The notes under the pieces: generated by a model
What the model was told of the DNA's origin: nothing
Database searches by the model: none
The model's input: only the letters and a program-made list of their open reading frames with translations
NCBI RefSeq assembly: GCF_025602895.1
Contig: NW_026516218.1
Span: forward strand, 806,001 to 870,000
DNA length: 64,000 nucleotides
Origin: Polychytrium aggregatum
Lineage: Eukaryota > Chytridiomycota > Chytridiomycetes > Polychytriales
Direction: 5' to 3'
Shown here: positions 45,401-54,721 of the stretch, one piece after another
Layout: each line of letters opens with the position of its first letter
Numbering within the stretch: position 1 is the stretch's first letter
Made by a program: the position numbers and the translations under genes

Positions 45401-46948
45401 GAACGACTCCTCCGAGGCAGGTTGACAGCTTACCAGGTAGAGGTACCACACGCCATCATCCAGTGTCCGTATGATACTCTTGACCTTGTCGACAGTGTTG
45501 TGTGTTGGCTCAGGCATCCATAACGAGCCCTTCAGATTGAGCGTGCCGAGCAGCAAGGTCATTGTTGCCACAAACGATGGCGTCTGACGGCCACAGCGAT
45601 ATCATTGGTTACAAGGCCGAGTGTCGAGCCATCTGGGCTGCAAAGGTCGGCCATCTCACCTGACAGATCCCAGTCCTGATTCCGGCAAGACGGATGGAAT
45701 TTCGAATTGCGATTCCTCCGGTGTGCGAGAACTTGAAGCTGCATCGATGGATGCGAAACCCAAATGGGATCAGGTCGGGTGCTGAGGCTCCTCCACTGGG
45801 ATCCAGAGGCGAGAGTTCAAACATTGCAATATGTGATCAACTGTCTCAGGAAGACTCACGACTTGGGGATGCCTGTGGGATCGGCCCCGAGACAAGATGG
45901 ATCAGCGTCACGGATCGGAAATGCGTCGTCGACACAACATCATCCTCAGCCTTCCTGCTGTGACATCCACTCAGCCTGGCAGGTGTACCTGTTGTTCCGG
46001 AGGTGCATTGGATGGTCACAAACTCATCAAGCGGCCCACAGACATCGAGAGACGGGGACGGAATGCTGTCCAGCACCGGGAAGGTGGCGGCATCGATCAG
46101 CGTCACACCCTCGGTGCGGCCGGGTTTGGTGTGGTGGTGGAGAATGTACTTGGTCGCATGTCTGTCAGTTGGTGGTGAAGCGAGTGTCAGATCGGGATCG
46201 GGCATAGCTGGCCCGATTCAAACCTCGGACCAGCCTGCTCATCCTCACGACAACAGGACAGGGACATGCCTCTCGCACAGGGCCTTGCGGGCTGCAGGAG
46301 GCAGGTTGAGGGCAAAGTTGAGTGTTTTCCTGGATGGCAACAAGAGACAGGTGAGACTCGACCCTTGTCATGGAACGGAGCAAGGGTTGGGCATGTGATG
46401 TGGGTTGTGAATATCGCCTCGAACAAGCGACAACATCACAACATCACAACATCACAACATCACAACATCACAACATCACAACATCACAACATCACAACAT
46501 CACAACATCACAACATCACAACATCACAACACCACAACATCACAACATCCCACCAGACCAGCGACACTCACTTGCCCAGCATCCACACGGCGAGCGAGTC
46601 GATCACCCAGCTGGCTTCGGCCTCGCAGAAGGTGCCGATGACCTCGTGGTCGTCGTCGTCCCAGCCGGGAAGAGCCTTGAGAGCCTGGGCGACCGAGTAC
46701 GCCTGCTTCCACACACGGAGATAGCTGAGTCGCTCCGAGGCGCCGCTCTCGTAGGTGTTGATCAGGAGGGAATCGGGTTCGTCGCGGGCAGTGTTGACAA
46801 GACACTCGACGGGATGGAGCCAGGGGCCAAAGGGATCGAGCGGAGAAGGGAAGGTTGGCTGCTGGGAGACAGGGGTCTGCGACGAGACATCTCGGTCGCT
46901 GGATGGGACGGCGAGTCCCCCAAAGCAACAAGAGATTGCTCTGAGCAT
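42457..46948 (-). CDS. A-T-R adenylate-forming reductase (NRPS-like carboxylate reductase), 10 exons
   Basis: Exons: 46948-46572, 46329-46249, 46161-45976, 45738-45660, 45583-45434, 45350-45174, 45097-44769, 44638-43296, 43110-42918, 42802-42457. All junctions keep frame, giving 1,086 residues. The adenylation domain has TSGTTGTPASFKFSHTGG (A3, spliced through a GC-AG intron), RTGICQTPSF, AYASSE and FTVVGRFDQKIKVNG (A8-like). The carrier domain has GGVGFDSLSVG, with the phosphopantetheine Ser near residue 621. The reductase domain has VLTGATGFLG (NAD(P) binding, near 706), HYISTIGT and YGQTKWVSE (catalytic Tyr/Lys). Such enzymes activate a carboxylic acid as AMP ester, load it as thioester and reduce it to aldehyde. 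At this length it is not a normal LYS2 (~1,400). The substrate is unknown. The frame is also open upstream of the chosen ATG. Confidence 0.88.
42805..42842. repeat. GTGAGTGA microsatellite in an intron
   Basis: A run of GAGT units lies in the last intron of the A-T-R reductase gene. Confidence 0.9.
43223..43280. repeat. (CACAC)n pentamer repeat in an intron
   Basis: About eleven ACCAC units lie in the intron between the two main reductase-domain exons. Confidence 0.95.
46433..46552. repeat. CATCACAA tandem repeat in an intron
   Basis: About fourteen 8-base ACATCACA units lie in intron 1 of the A-T-R reductase gene. Confidence 0.95.
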
Positions 46949-47599
46949 GGCGGGGTTGGGTGAGGGAGTCAAGAGACGTTTGGTTCCAAAGACGTGCAGA
47001 TGAGGTCCAGAGAGTGAGGGAGAGCCAGAGGGCGAAAGCAGAGGGAAGGGAAAGCCGAAAGGAAAGGACAGACGCTTTCCCCCTGTCGGGTTGGCAAGCC
47101 AGGAGACGGCCTTGGTGTGGCCGTTCTGCCAGATTGCATCGTGAGTGCTGTTGTGTTCACTGGGCTGCTGAGTCTGCCGATGTGACTCTGTGCTTGGGCG
47201 GTGGATCTGGCTGGTTGTCTCCTCGATGCTGTGCTGTTGCCCTGCTCGGCAAGCCTGCTGTTCCAGCACTCGGCTGTTGGACAGTTCACTCAAGCTGACA
47301 TCGTCAGGCCGTTGGTGAGTGGTTTCTTTGGTGAGCAGCTCTGATTGTGGATATCGTGTCTTGTTCTGTCGAACCACCTCGATGCTCTGTCGGTCGACGC
47401 ACCCGCAGTCATGCTTCTCCATCAACTGCATTGCGATGGTAAGCTTCTGGACCGTTGTGGAGTGCAGTGTGGGAGCTGCCGATACCGACATTGGCCTTGC
47501 ATCTCGTCCTGCCATCTCATGAATCGCATCTTGCAGAACGATGGTGAGGGCCACCATGATCTTGCACTCGGGGTGTGGTTTGGGGTTGTGGATAGCGTT
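46949..47599. other. Upstream region of the A-T-R reductase
   Basis: The minus-strand frame of the reductase stays open up to 47557 with an ATG there, but the sequence is low-quality (Gln/Ser/His-rich, no domain), so I treat it as promoter or leader. A 5' exon cannot be excluded. Confidence 0.4.
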
Positions 47600-47843
47600 G
47601 CTGCTCGCCCAGGCTTCGTTCGACTCCCCTCATCCGAGACAGCAGAGCGGATGACATCAGGTTTGGAGAAGACGAGTGTCTGGCAAATGAATACGGGACG
47701 ACTGCCAGCTCTGATTCACCCGCATCTCGCAAGTTCTTCAACCTCTGCCAGCTGGAATCGGACCGAGACTGGTTGTGCAGATATTTCATTGCTGTGTGTC
47801 TATTTCATGGATTCGGGACCATCGAGGACCACAGCAGGTAGGC
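47600..47843 (+). pseudogene. Degenerate Sel1-repeat fragment, relative of the 48,970-50,127 gene in inverted orientation
   Basis: The plus strand encodes TPLIRDSRADDIRFGEDECL and later RKFFNLCQLESDRDWLCRYF then IAVCLFHGFGTIEDHSR. This is clearly related to TIRDNQSDDFKLGEDECL and KFFELCQSGSDRDWLCSHLM of the intact Sel1 gene 1.5 kb away. Upstream, the match decays (a shortened GRGTPLDKQ region) and no start is evident. A GT donor-like site follows the fragment. It is probably a decayed paralogue, though an exon of an unrecognised gene is possible. Confidence 0.65.
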
Positions 47844-48969
47844 AAGCTGCTGGACCTGCTCAGTTTCGATCGCACTCCCCCTCGCAGTCGCAACCCTCCC
47901 GCACTTGGATCACTTGTTGCTCATGTATCCGCTCCCCGCACTGCCTTCCGAGCATTCGCACTTGGTGCACACCCTGCACTAGCACCCACTCCCACACTCA
48001 GTGTAGTCCCACCCTTGCAGTCTCCCCCTGCACCCTCATCACAGCGTAGTATAGTGCCAGCATTTGCCACTCCACCACCCTGACCTCCCTTCGATCCTGC
48101 TGTTCCCTTGTGGGAACTGCTTGAAAATGTGTTGACCCGCTTGGTCTCTGACCTTGTGGGCAGCTGAGGCAGCACTAGGCTGCAACAGGAGTAAATAGGC
48201 TTGCCTGTGTACTCAACGTGCCGGGGGTACCAACCTGTTGAACCTGATGATTTGTCTTCTTGAATAAAGTTGACTATAGTAACAAATATAATCGAACATC
48301 TTCAGCGCTGGCCACGGGATGGATGGAGGGTAGGGTCATCTGATCACGGCGACTCTGGTGGGTGAATGATCAATTGCTCGCCAATGCGAGAGAGTATTCG
48401 AGAGACTGGTTGGCTCTGTCGACGATGATGGAGTGGTCAAGCCCTGCTGGCGATACGATGCGATGTGGTGCGACGGCCCGCGCCATGTATGTGGTTGGAA
48501 GGGGGGAGGTTTATGTGCCGAGAGGAACTGATCTGGTCGTGGGTCATGTCGGATCGAGGGAAGATGGTCTTGGTGTCGGGGAAGGCTGGTGGCTGGTGGC
48601 TTGCTGCCTGCTTTCTTCCTAACGATGAGGCGAGGGATGGTCTGGGTCGTGCTCATCATCTATGGCTGCAGAGCGGGTATCGATGAGTGAATGTTGATAA
48701 TGGCGTTTTCGAGTCATTCGATGGTTCTGTAAATCAATATGAGCAACGGATGTGGGACAGCACTCTTGTATATTGGATGTATTGAATGTATTGGGTGTAT
48801 TGGTTGCCAAATACAACATCACTCGGCCATTGCCACAACATCGGAATCACTTTGCGAGCTCACTCTTTGGTATCGCGCTGTCTGGGGTGGGTGTTGGTGC
48901 AGTTTGCTCGGCTGCTCTGGCCATAGGCTCGGTGATGATGATATGGCAGTTGGGAATGACAATCGATAA
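47844..48969. other. Intergenic, no gene seen
   Basis: It contains several ATTGGATGTATTGAATGTATTG-like short repeats (about 48770-48805) and no supported gene. Confidence 0.5.
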
Positions 48970-50127
48970 TCAGGGCCACTTGCCGAGATACTTGAGGGTG
49001 GTGATGGCATCTCTGTTTCCCTGGTCGGCGGACTGTTGCCACCAAAAGATGGCAGAATCAATGTCCTTGGGAACGCCGTCACCTTCATTGCGACACCAAC
49101 CAACCCAACACTGTCCGTACCGATTTCCCTGTTCAGCCGACTTGCTGAACCACTCGAATGCCTTTCTTCTGTCCTTGGCAACCCCGCGCCCATAGTAGTA
49201 GCATCGACCAACCCTCCACTGTCCATATGAGTTGTCTTGTTTGGTCGACTTGCTGTACCACTCAAACGCCCTCACCAAGTCCCGAGATACTCCATCGCCG
49301 TAATCGTAACTCATTCCGATCCACACCTGGCTGTCACTATGGCCGTCGTTGGCGAGTTGCTCGAAGGTTCTCGCTGCTCTCGTCTGGTCCTGGGTGGTTC
49401 CGAATCCATGAAACAGACACACAGCCATCAAGTGGCTGCAGAGCCAGTCTCGATCAGATCCCGACTGGCACAGTTCGAAGAACTTGTGGGCTGTGGGTGA
49501 TTCCGACTTGACATTGTTCCACCACTTGACAAGGCACTCGTCCTCCCCGAGCTTGAAGTCATCCGACTGGTTGTCGCGGATGGTCTTGATTCCATTCTGT
49601 TTGTCGAGGGGTGTGCCCCGGCCAAGATAGTGCATCCACCCGACCATGTGGGTGGCGATGGGCTTGAGAACCGGGTCGGTGGACTTGCTGCTGACTTCCT
49701 GCCAGAACCAAAGGGCGCGGCGGTCGTTCTTGACCATTCCTTCGCCCAGGAATGCGACCCAGGCCATCTGGAAGGACGCTTCGAGGTTGCCCCGTTCGGC
49801 GGCGGCCTTGAACAACTGAGCGGCGAGCTTCCACTCATTATGGTCGATCGGGAGACCCTCTGAGACCAACTTGGCAGCATCGAAACAAGCAGAGGGATCA
49901 CCTTGCTTGGCGCGAGAGACGAGTGAGTCAGGGAGGCGAGTGGCTGAGGAGTAGATGCCATCAAACTTGAACTTGGCAGAACGACTGGACCTGGACGAGG
50001 AGCAACTGTCCCTGTTGAGAGTGGCCGAGTCGCTGGCATGAAGGTCGACCGAAGAGGCCTCGATGGTGGAGAGAGGGGGAGGGACAGGGACTTCAGGGTC
50101 CGTGGGAACGAAGGCTTGGCTTGCCAT
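48970..50127 (-). CDS. Sel1-repeat protein
   Basis: Single exon, 385 residues from MASQAFVPTDPEV. The first ~65 residues are Ser-rich and disordered. About seven Sel1-like repeats follow: ACFDAAKLVSEG, ASFQMAWVAFLGEG, HMVGWMHYLGRG, LMAVCLFHGFG, SQVWIGMSYDYGDGVSRDLVRAFEWYSKS, GQWRVGRCYYYGRGVAKDRRKAFEWFSKSAE and GQCWVGWCRNEGDG. The last three are regular and nearly alike. There is no leader or membrane segment. Sel1 solenoids bind other proteins; the partner is unknown. A decayed inverted relative lies at 47,600-47,843. An open minus-strand frame at 50,140-50,495 upstream is not supported as a separate gene. Confidence 0.88.
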   Translation of the reverse strand: MASQAFVPTDPEVPVPPPLSTIEASSVDLHASDSATLNRDSCSSSRSSRSAKFKFDGIYSSATRLPDSLVSRAKQGDPSACFDAAKLVSEGLPIDHNEWKLAAQLFKAAAERGNLEASFQMAWVAFLGEGMVKNDRRALWFWQEVSSKSTDPVLKPIATHMVGWMHYLGRGTPLDKQNGIKTIRDNQSDDFKLGEDECLVKWWNNVKSESPTAHKFFELCQSGSDRDWLCSHLMAVCLFHGFGTTQDQTRAARTFEQLANDGHSDSQVWIGMSYDYGDGVSRDLVRAFEWYSKSTKQDNSYGQWRVGRCYYYGRGVAKDRRKAFEWFSKSAEQGNRYGQCWVGWCRNEGDGVPKDIDSAIFWWQQSADQGNRDAITTLKYLGKWP

Positions 50128-50519
50128 ATTGGAGCGATACGATGGACAGCGTCGAGTTCAAGTGAGAAGAGATAGGCGACAACGGTGAATGTCGATACCA
50201 CTTGATGGTGCTCGCTTGGGTCGGAGAAAGCCCTTTTCTCGGAGTGATGAGCGAAAACGGGCGGATACTCGTTTGGATGACGCAACATCACAGGGCGTTT
50301 CGGAGGATTGGGTCGGCTGGGGTCGTTGTTGATCTTCCAATCATACACAAGATGCTTTGATTGAGCCCATTGGGCAACATCTCGAATCAATATGCCGTGG
50401 CCTTGAAGTGGCTCGAATGAGCCAACCGCTACTGTATTCAGGGGGAAACGGGACACGCTCACCATCCCACATGCCAGCGTAGTATGCGATGGCATGCATA
50501 AAGCTCAGCCATAAGAAAC

Positions 50520-50790
50520 GGAACAGATCACTTTGGCAGCCTCCGAGTGAAGACCTCCAGTCGCTCTCCGGTCACCACAATCGACCTGCACACAGTGATC
50601 ATGCTGTTCTTGGACACATTGAAGATGGTGGCGACCTTGGTACTCTGCGGAGCAGCGAGTAGCATCGCAGTGCAGCGATGCGGAAATCGATGGTACTGCG
50701 TTTGGTCGTGACAAGCGATGAGTGGGTGGGTATTCAGGTTCCAGAAATAACATCAGTCCTGTCTCAAAACGAGTGTCCTATTTAGTTTTG
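50520..50790 (-). mobile_element. Degenerate Tc1/mariner-like transposase N-terminus
   Basis: The minus strand reads TTKRSTIDFRIAALRCYSLL and, after a frame change, STKVATIFNVSKNSMITV. This matches SDFRTAALRCYALIHSLRKV and ASIFSVSKSTIHRW of the element at 55 kb, i.e. the helix-turn-helix part. A terminal-repeat-like GGACACTCG lies just outside at about 50780 (minus strand). The DDE domain is absent. It is a relative, not a copy, of the Fanzor element's transposase. Confidence 0.7.
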
Positions 50791-51943
50791 AAACGCTCAA
50801 GAGATCCTCCCAGTTTGGGTAGTTGTTGAGAATGGCATCGACTGCCTCGTTGACGACAGGGCCTTTGCAGGGCGGCGCTGGTTCATGTCGTCACCGGGCC
50901 GCCACATCATCAGCGGGTTGTTCTCGGATGGCAGGGTGCAGTCCGTGAAGTAGTATAGGGGTATATCGGTGACTATACCGTTTTTGAGAGATGATGTAGA
51001 TGGGGAAAAACGGTATAGGCGTTAGGGTAGGGGTAGACGTGGGGTGGGGGCTGTGGAGGACGGTAGGGTTAGCGTAACCTAACGGAAGACGGGGTAGTCG
51101 TAGGGGTACGGCGGGGTAGGGGTAGATGATGTGGTTGGCGGGGGTGGTGGTAGGGGAGGACGGTAGGGTTGGGGTAGTTGGGGTGGATGTGGTAGTGGTG
51201 TTAGTGGTGGTAGTTGTGATATTTGTGGTATATGGTGTTTTATTGTGAGGGTTTAGGTTAGGTTAGGTTAGGTTTAGGTTAAGTGTGGTTGTGGTTGTCG
51301 TGGTAGTCGTGGTAGTCGTGATAGTCGTGATAGTTGTGGTGTTGTGGTAGTCGTGGTTGCTGTGGTTGCTGTGGTTGCTGTGATAGTAGTGGTAGTCGTG
51401 ATAGTAGTGGTAGTCGTGATAGTTGTGATCGTCGTGGTAGTCGTGGTAGTCATTGGGTTTGGACGTCCATCGGGTTTGGGGGGAATTCGTCCTCTTTTAT
51501 ATTTCTGTCGTCTGCTTGCGTGTGGCTTGGGTTTGTGTGGTCCGTGTGACTTGTGTTATCGGGGGCACAGTGTGGTAGATACCGTATCTGTTGGGTTCGT
51601 TGGAATTTGGTGTGGGATGTCGTCGAATGTGGAATATTGATATATCGTTGTTATTGTGGTTTGTTGATGGTTCCGTGGTATCCGTGCGCAGTTGTGTTTC
51701 ATGTCTGTTTGTGTGGTGTCCGTTGGGGTTGTGAGAATGGTGTTATCGGTGTGTATGTTCTGGGATGGTGGGTATTGTGGTTCGTGGTGTTGTTTGGTGC
51801 TGCGCTATCATCGTGGGCACTCGTCGATGGCAGATCTTTCTGCTTGGTCGAACATGGTGGTGCGTGAGGCTTTCAGGTCGCGTCTACATGGTCGTTGTGG
51901 GTTCATGTTGACGCTTGAGGAATAGCATATTGGTCGTACTGTA
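50791..51943. other. G-rich, low-complexity stretch with TTAGG repeats
   Basis: About 50,950-51,240 is strongly G/T-biased on the plus strand (GTAGGGGTAG-like words). Positions 51,251-51,280 hold repeated TTAGG/TTTAGG units, and 51,296-51,450 a GTGGTAGTC-type tandem repeat. No gene is supported. The Fanzor element is inserted at its right edge. Confidence 0.8.
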
Positions 51944-51973
51944 CAGTCAAACCAGAAAGAAACGGGACAGTCA
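51944..51973. repeat. Terminal inverted repeat, Fanzor-side end
   Basis: It begins CAGTCAAACCAG and contains AAACGGGACA. The last three bases (51971-51973) are the Fanzor stop codon on the minus strand. Confidence 0.92.
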
Positions 51974-54670
51974 CTTCCTGGCATCAGCGACACAGGTCTG
52001 CTGATCCGTAGACCCCAGTGGGCAGGTCGTGCGATTGTTTCCCGTCCTGGTTGGCAATCTCTTTGTTTTGGGTGGGTCCGGAAGCACAGTCTTGAATACA
52101 CCCGGTCGATCTCCTGTGGCGATGATCGACTGGCATACCGAGATCATATTCCTGGCTGCATTGATGTCTCGATCCCACAGCGTATGGCAGCTTGCACAGC
52201 TCCGGACAAAGTGTGGTTTCTCGACATCAAGATGCTCGACCTTCTCGAGTCGCTTGGCTTCCCGACAATGTGAGCACACCTGGGATGTGTTGAACTCGTT
52301 CACCGAGCACACATGGATCTTGGAGACGGATCGGTCTGGTGGGCCTCTCTGGTGGTGGTGGAACTGCTCAAAGTACTTGGCGAACCTGAGTCTCCTGGGA
52401 CTGGAAGCATATCCCTTCCCCTGTTTCCAGGATGCATTCCCAAAGGCAATCACCACTTCGGTCTCCCTTGGTGCCTGGTCAATGACTCGCTTGCACATCT
52501 CGTGGACGGTGCGCTGTCGCTTGCTGTGGAGATCGAGTCGCTTGAATCGCCGTCGCCGGGTCAGGTTGAAGTACAGCTGTTTGTCCAGCATGTCTCCATC
52601 GAACACATGGCGAATGTATCGCAAGAAGGAAGCCAACCCAGGGATCTTGGGACTTGGTGTGGTGCTCATCCATTGCTGCAGACCAAGGATCTTGTGGGTG
52701 CTCTGGATCCACTTGGTCGCTTGGGTGGTGCCAGTTCGATGCTGGTACTCCTTGTTGGAGAACGACACGATCTTCTCGTTGGCGCGCTGTGCCTTGGTCA
52801 CCTTGACACCGTCTTGCTCCTGGATGGATGGTTGACCGGGAGCTCGAATGACAGCGGTGAAGATCGATCCCACACCAGGGTCGATCCCGATCCATGTGGT
52901 CCGAGAGTCGTCAATGGGACCGACTCTGGCCTGGATCTTCTTCTCGAGAGTGAGCTTGGGTGTCTTATCGTCCTTGTCTGTGGTTTCTGGTTTGGCATCA
53001 GGATCCTTCTTCTTCAGAATCTTGTACCTGAGTGTGGTAATCGAGCACCCGACTCCATCGGTGGTGATCTCGCAACCAAAGAGCTGCTTTCCCTCCTTCC
53101 TGGCACCAAAGAGTCTCGGATCCAGCTTGAAGTTGGTCTGCCAGAAGGTCTCTTGCCTTGTGGTGCCATTGACCTTGGTCTTCAGGTCGTCCCACTTGAG
53201 TCCAGTGCCAGTCTGGTATCCAAGGATTTCCCACAGTGCTTTGGTGTCGAGCTTGACATACTTGGCTCGGGCATCGCAGAGCGGGACCAAGGTGCACTGT
53301 GCTCGAGGGACATTGTGTCGCTTCTTCGTCTGGGCAAGCCGGTCGGTGAGGCGCTTGATCCGCTTCATGTTCACAGCGATCTTCTTGTCCACCTCCTCGT
53401 GCTGGGTCTGGAGTGCGTTGTGTTGATCCAACTGCCTGCGTTCGATAGCGCGACACATCTCCTCGTTCAGTCGTCCGCGCTCTCCTTTCAGATCATCGGT
53501 ATCCCTCACGAGCCTGGGGATGATTCTGTTTCGAATGGTCGCCACGAACAGTGTCTCCTTTCGGTGGGTCAGCCGAGAGACTTCACTGGCCAATACTGGT
53601 ACGACTTGATACAGGTCCTGCTGGCTTTCGTACCGAAGCTCATACAACTGGTCGGCATGGTGGGCGAAGGATTTTCTCAGATCACCGAGGAGTGTCTTGG
53701 AGAGGGGATTCTCCATCAACTTGACACAGTTGTCGACGTGTGTGTGCCGTTTCACACCCTTGGGAGCAACCAGGACCAGATTGCAGAATCGGCGTAGAAG
53801 GGACCAATACCGATCGAGAATATGGGTCTCACAGTTGACGGCATAGGCCTTGTCAGCCAAACCAAGGACCTGTGAACCAGTGCCCTTTGGGAGGATTACA
53901 GGAGGTAGGGCACACGATCCACTCCATGTACTTCGATACAGCTCATAGGTGTCGAGGAGGTGCTTGTCTTCTTGGATCGTGCCATTCTTGACATCTGTAG
54001 CTCCGGTATGCACCATGTTGAAACACTTTCGAACGAACGAAGGGTCACTCGACGACACAGTGGGGATGGTGATGCCCTCGTCCAAGCATCGCCTGAGATG
54101 CAGCTCCAGGAGCCGAGATGCTTCGTACTGCACATGGGTCATGGCCCGGACAGTCTCCTCGATCTTGTCGTGCAAGGCGCCGTTCTTGATGATGGCGTCA
54201 AGAGTGCACTTGATGATCGAGTACTCGGCCTTGGCATACTCGTTTGGACCACAGTCGGGCTCGGTAGAGCTCCAAAGGGGGTTCTTTTTTGAACACAACG
54301 AGCTGCTGCTTCTGGCATGACCCTCTTCCCCACATGTGGTACATACAGGGACTTTTGGTGCAGGCGTCTCGACCACGAGGGCCGGAACGGCGATGTCTTC
54401 ACTGGACTCGTCTGGAGGGGGTGCTTGGCAAACGGCGCCAAAGGCAGACGCCGAGTCAGAAGGGGGGCCCAACTCGGTTCGGGCCTTGCATTTCTTGGTG
54501 AATGGCTTGACGTGGTTGGTCAATCCACAGGCACGACATGATTTGATGACGGGTTTTTTGGCAGCAGGTGCGTCACTGGGTTGTCCAGGATCTGGATTTG
54601 GGTCAGGCGGGGATTTTTTCTTGCGGGGAGCCATCTGTCGCGATTTCGACACCCCGCTGGTTCTACCCAT
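51971..54670 (-). CDS. Fanzor (TnpB-like, predicted RNA-guided nuclease), intact
   Basis: Uninterrupted 899 residues from the ATG at 54670. The N-terminus has basic runs (APRKKK) and two zinc knuckles with identical spacing C-x2-C-x4-H-x7-C (Cys45-Cys61 and Cys110-Cys126). The C-terminal third is the RuvC nuclease: GIDPGVGSIFT (Asp597), VVIAFGNASWKQGKG in place of the usual RuvC-II Glu motif, VNEFNTSQVCSHC (Glu792, candidate alternative Glu), a zinc ribbon CSHC...CASC, and DRDINAARN (Asp835). This pattern is that of Fanzor1, shown in Spizellomyces punctatus to be an RNA-guided DNA nuclease. The gene is intronless, on the same strand as the transposase, and its stop lies inside the terminal repeat. 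An alternative start is MAPRKKK at 54634. Activity and guide RNA are untested here. Confidence 0.93.
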   Translation of the reverse strand: MGRTSGVSKSRQMAPRKKKSPPDPNPDPGQPSDAPAAKKPVIKSCRACGLTNHVKPFTKKCKARTELGPPSDSASAFGAVCQAPPPDESSEDIAVPALVVETPAPKVPVCTTCGEEGHARSSSSLCSKKNPLWSSTEPDCGPNEYAKAEYSIIKCTLDAIIKNGALHDKIEETVRAMTHVQYEASRLLELHLRRCLDEGITIPTVSSSDPSFVRKCFNMVHTGATDVKNGTIQEDKHLLDTYELYRSTWSGSCALPPVILPKGTGSQVLGLADKAYAVNCETHILDRYWSLLRRFCNLVLVAPKGVKRHTHVDNCVKLMENPLSKTLLGDLRKSFAHHADQLYELRYESQQDLYQVVPVLASEVSRLTHRKETLFVATIRNRIIPRLVRDTDDLKGERGRLNEEMCRAIERRQLDQHNALQTQHEEVDKKIAVNMKRIKRLTDRLAQTKKRHNVPRAQCTLVPLCDARAKYVKLDTKALWEILGYQTGTGLKWDDLKTKVNGTTRQETFWQTNFKLDPRLFGARKEGKQLFGCEITTDGVGCSITTLRYKILKKKDPDAKPETTDKDDKTPKLTLEKKIQARVGPIDDSRTTWIGIDPGVGSIFTAVIRAPGQPSIQEQDGVKVTKAQRANEKIVSFSNKEYQHRTGTTQATKWIQSTHKILGLQQWMSTTPSPKIPGLASFLRYIRHVFDGDMLDKQLYFNLTRRRRFKRLDLHSKRQRTVHEMCKRVIDQAPRETEVVIAFGNASWKQGKGYASSPRRLRFAKYFEQFHHHQRGPPDRSVSKIHVCSVNEFNTSQVCSHCREAKRLEKVEHLDVEKPHFVRSCASCHTLWDRDINAARNMISVCQSIIATGDRPGVFKTVLPDPPKTKRLPTRTGNNRTTCPLGSTDQQTCVADARK

Positions 54671-54721
54671 AGGCAAGAAAAAACCAAGGGTGATTTTGAC
54701 GCACTTTTTCGATGGTATGAT

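Noticed and set aside
42457-46948. LYS2 (alpha-aminoadipate reductase) as the name for the A-T-R enzyme
   Set aside because: Same domain order, but several hundred residues shorter than normal LYS2, so only the family name is justified.
50140-50495. Minus-strand open frame upstream of the Sel1 gene (contains RDVAQWAQSKHLVYDWKINN)
   Set aside because: It has an ATG but no domain or convincing splice partner, and it runs out of frame into the Sel1 gene.
52313-53797. 494-codon plus-strand ORF within the Fanzor gene
   Set aside because: It is a shadow frame of the intact Fanzor, which carries the RuvC and zinc motifs.
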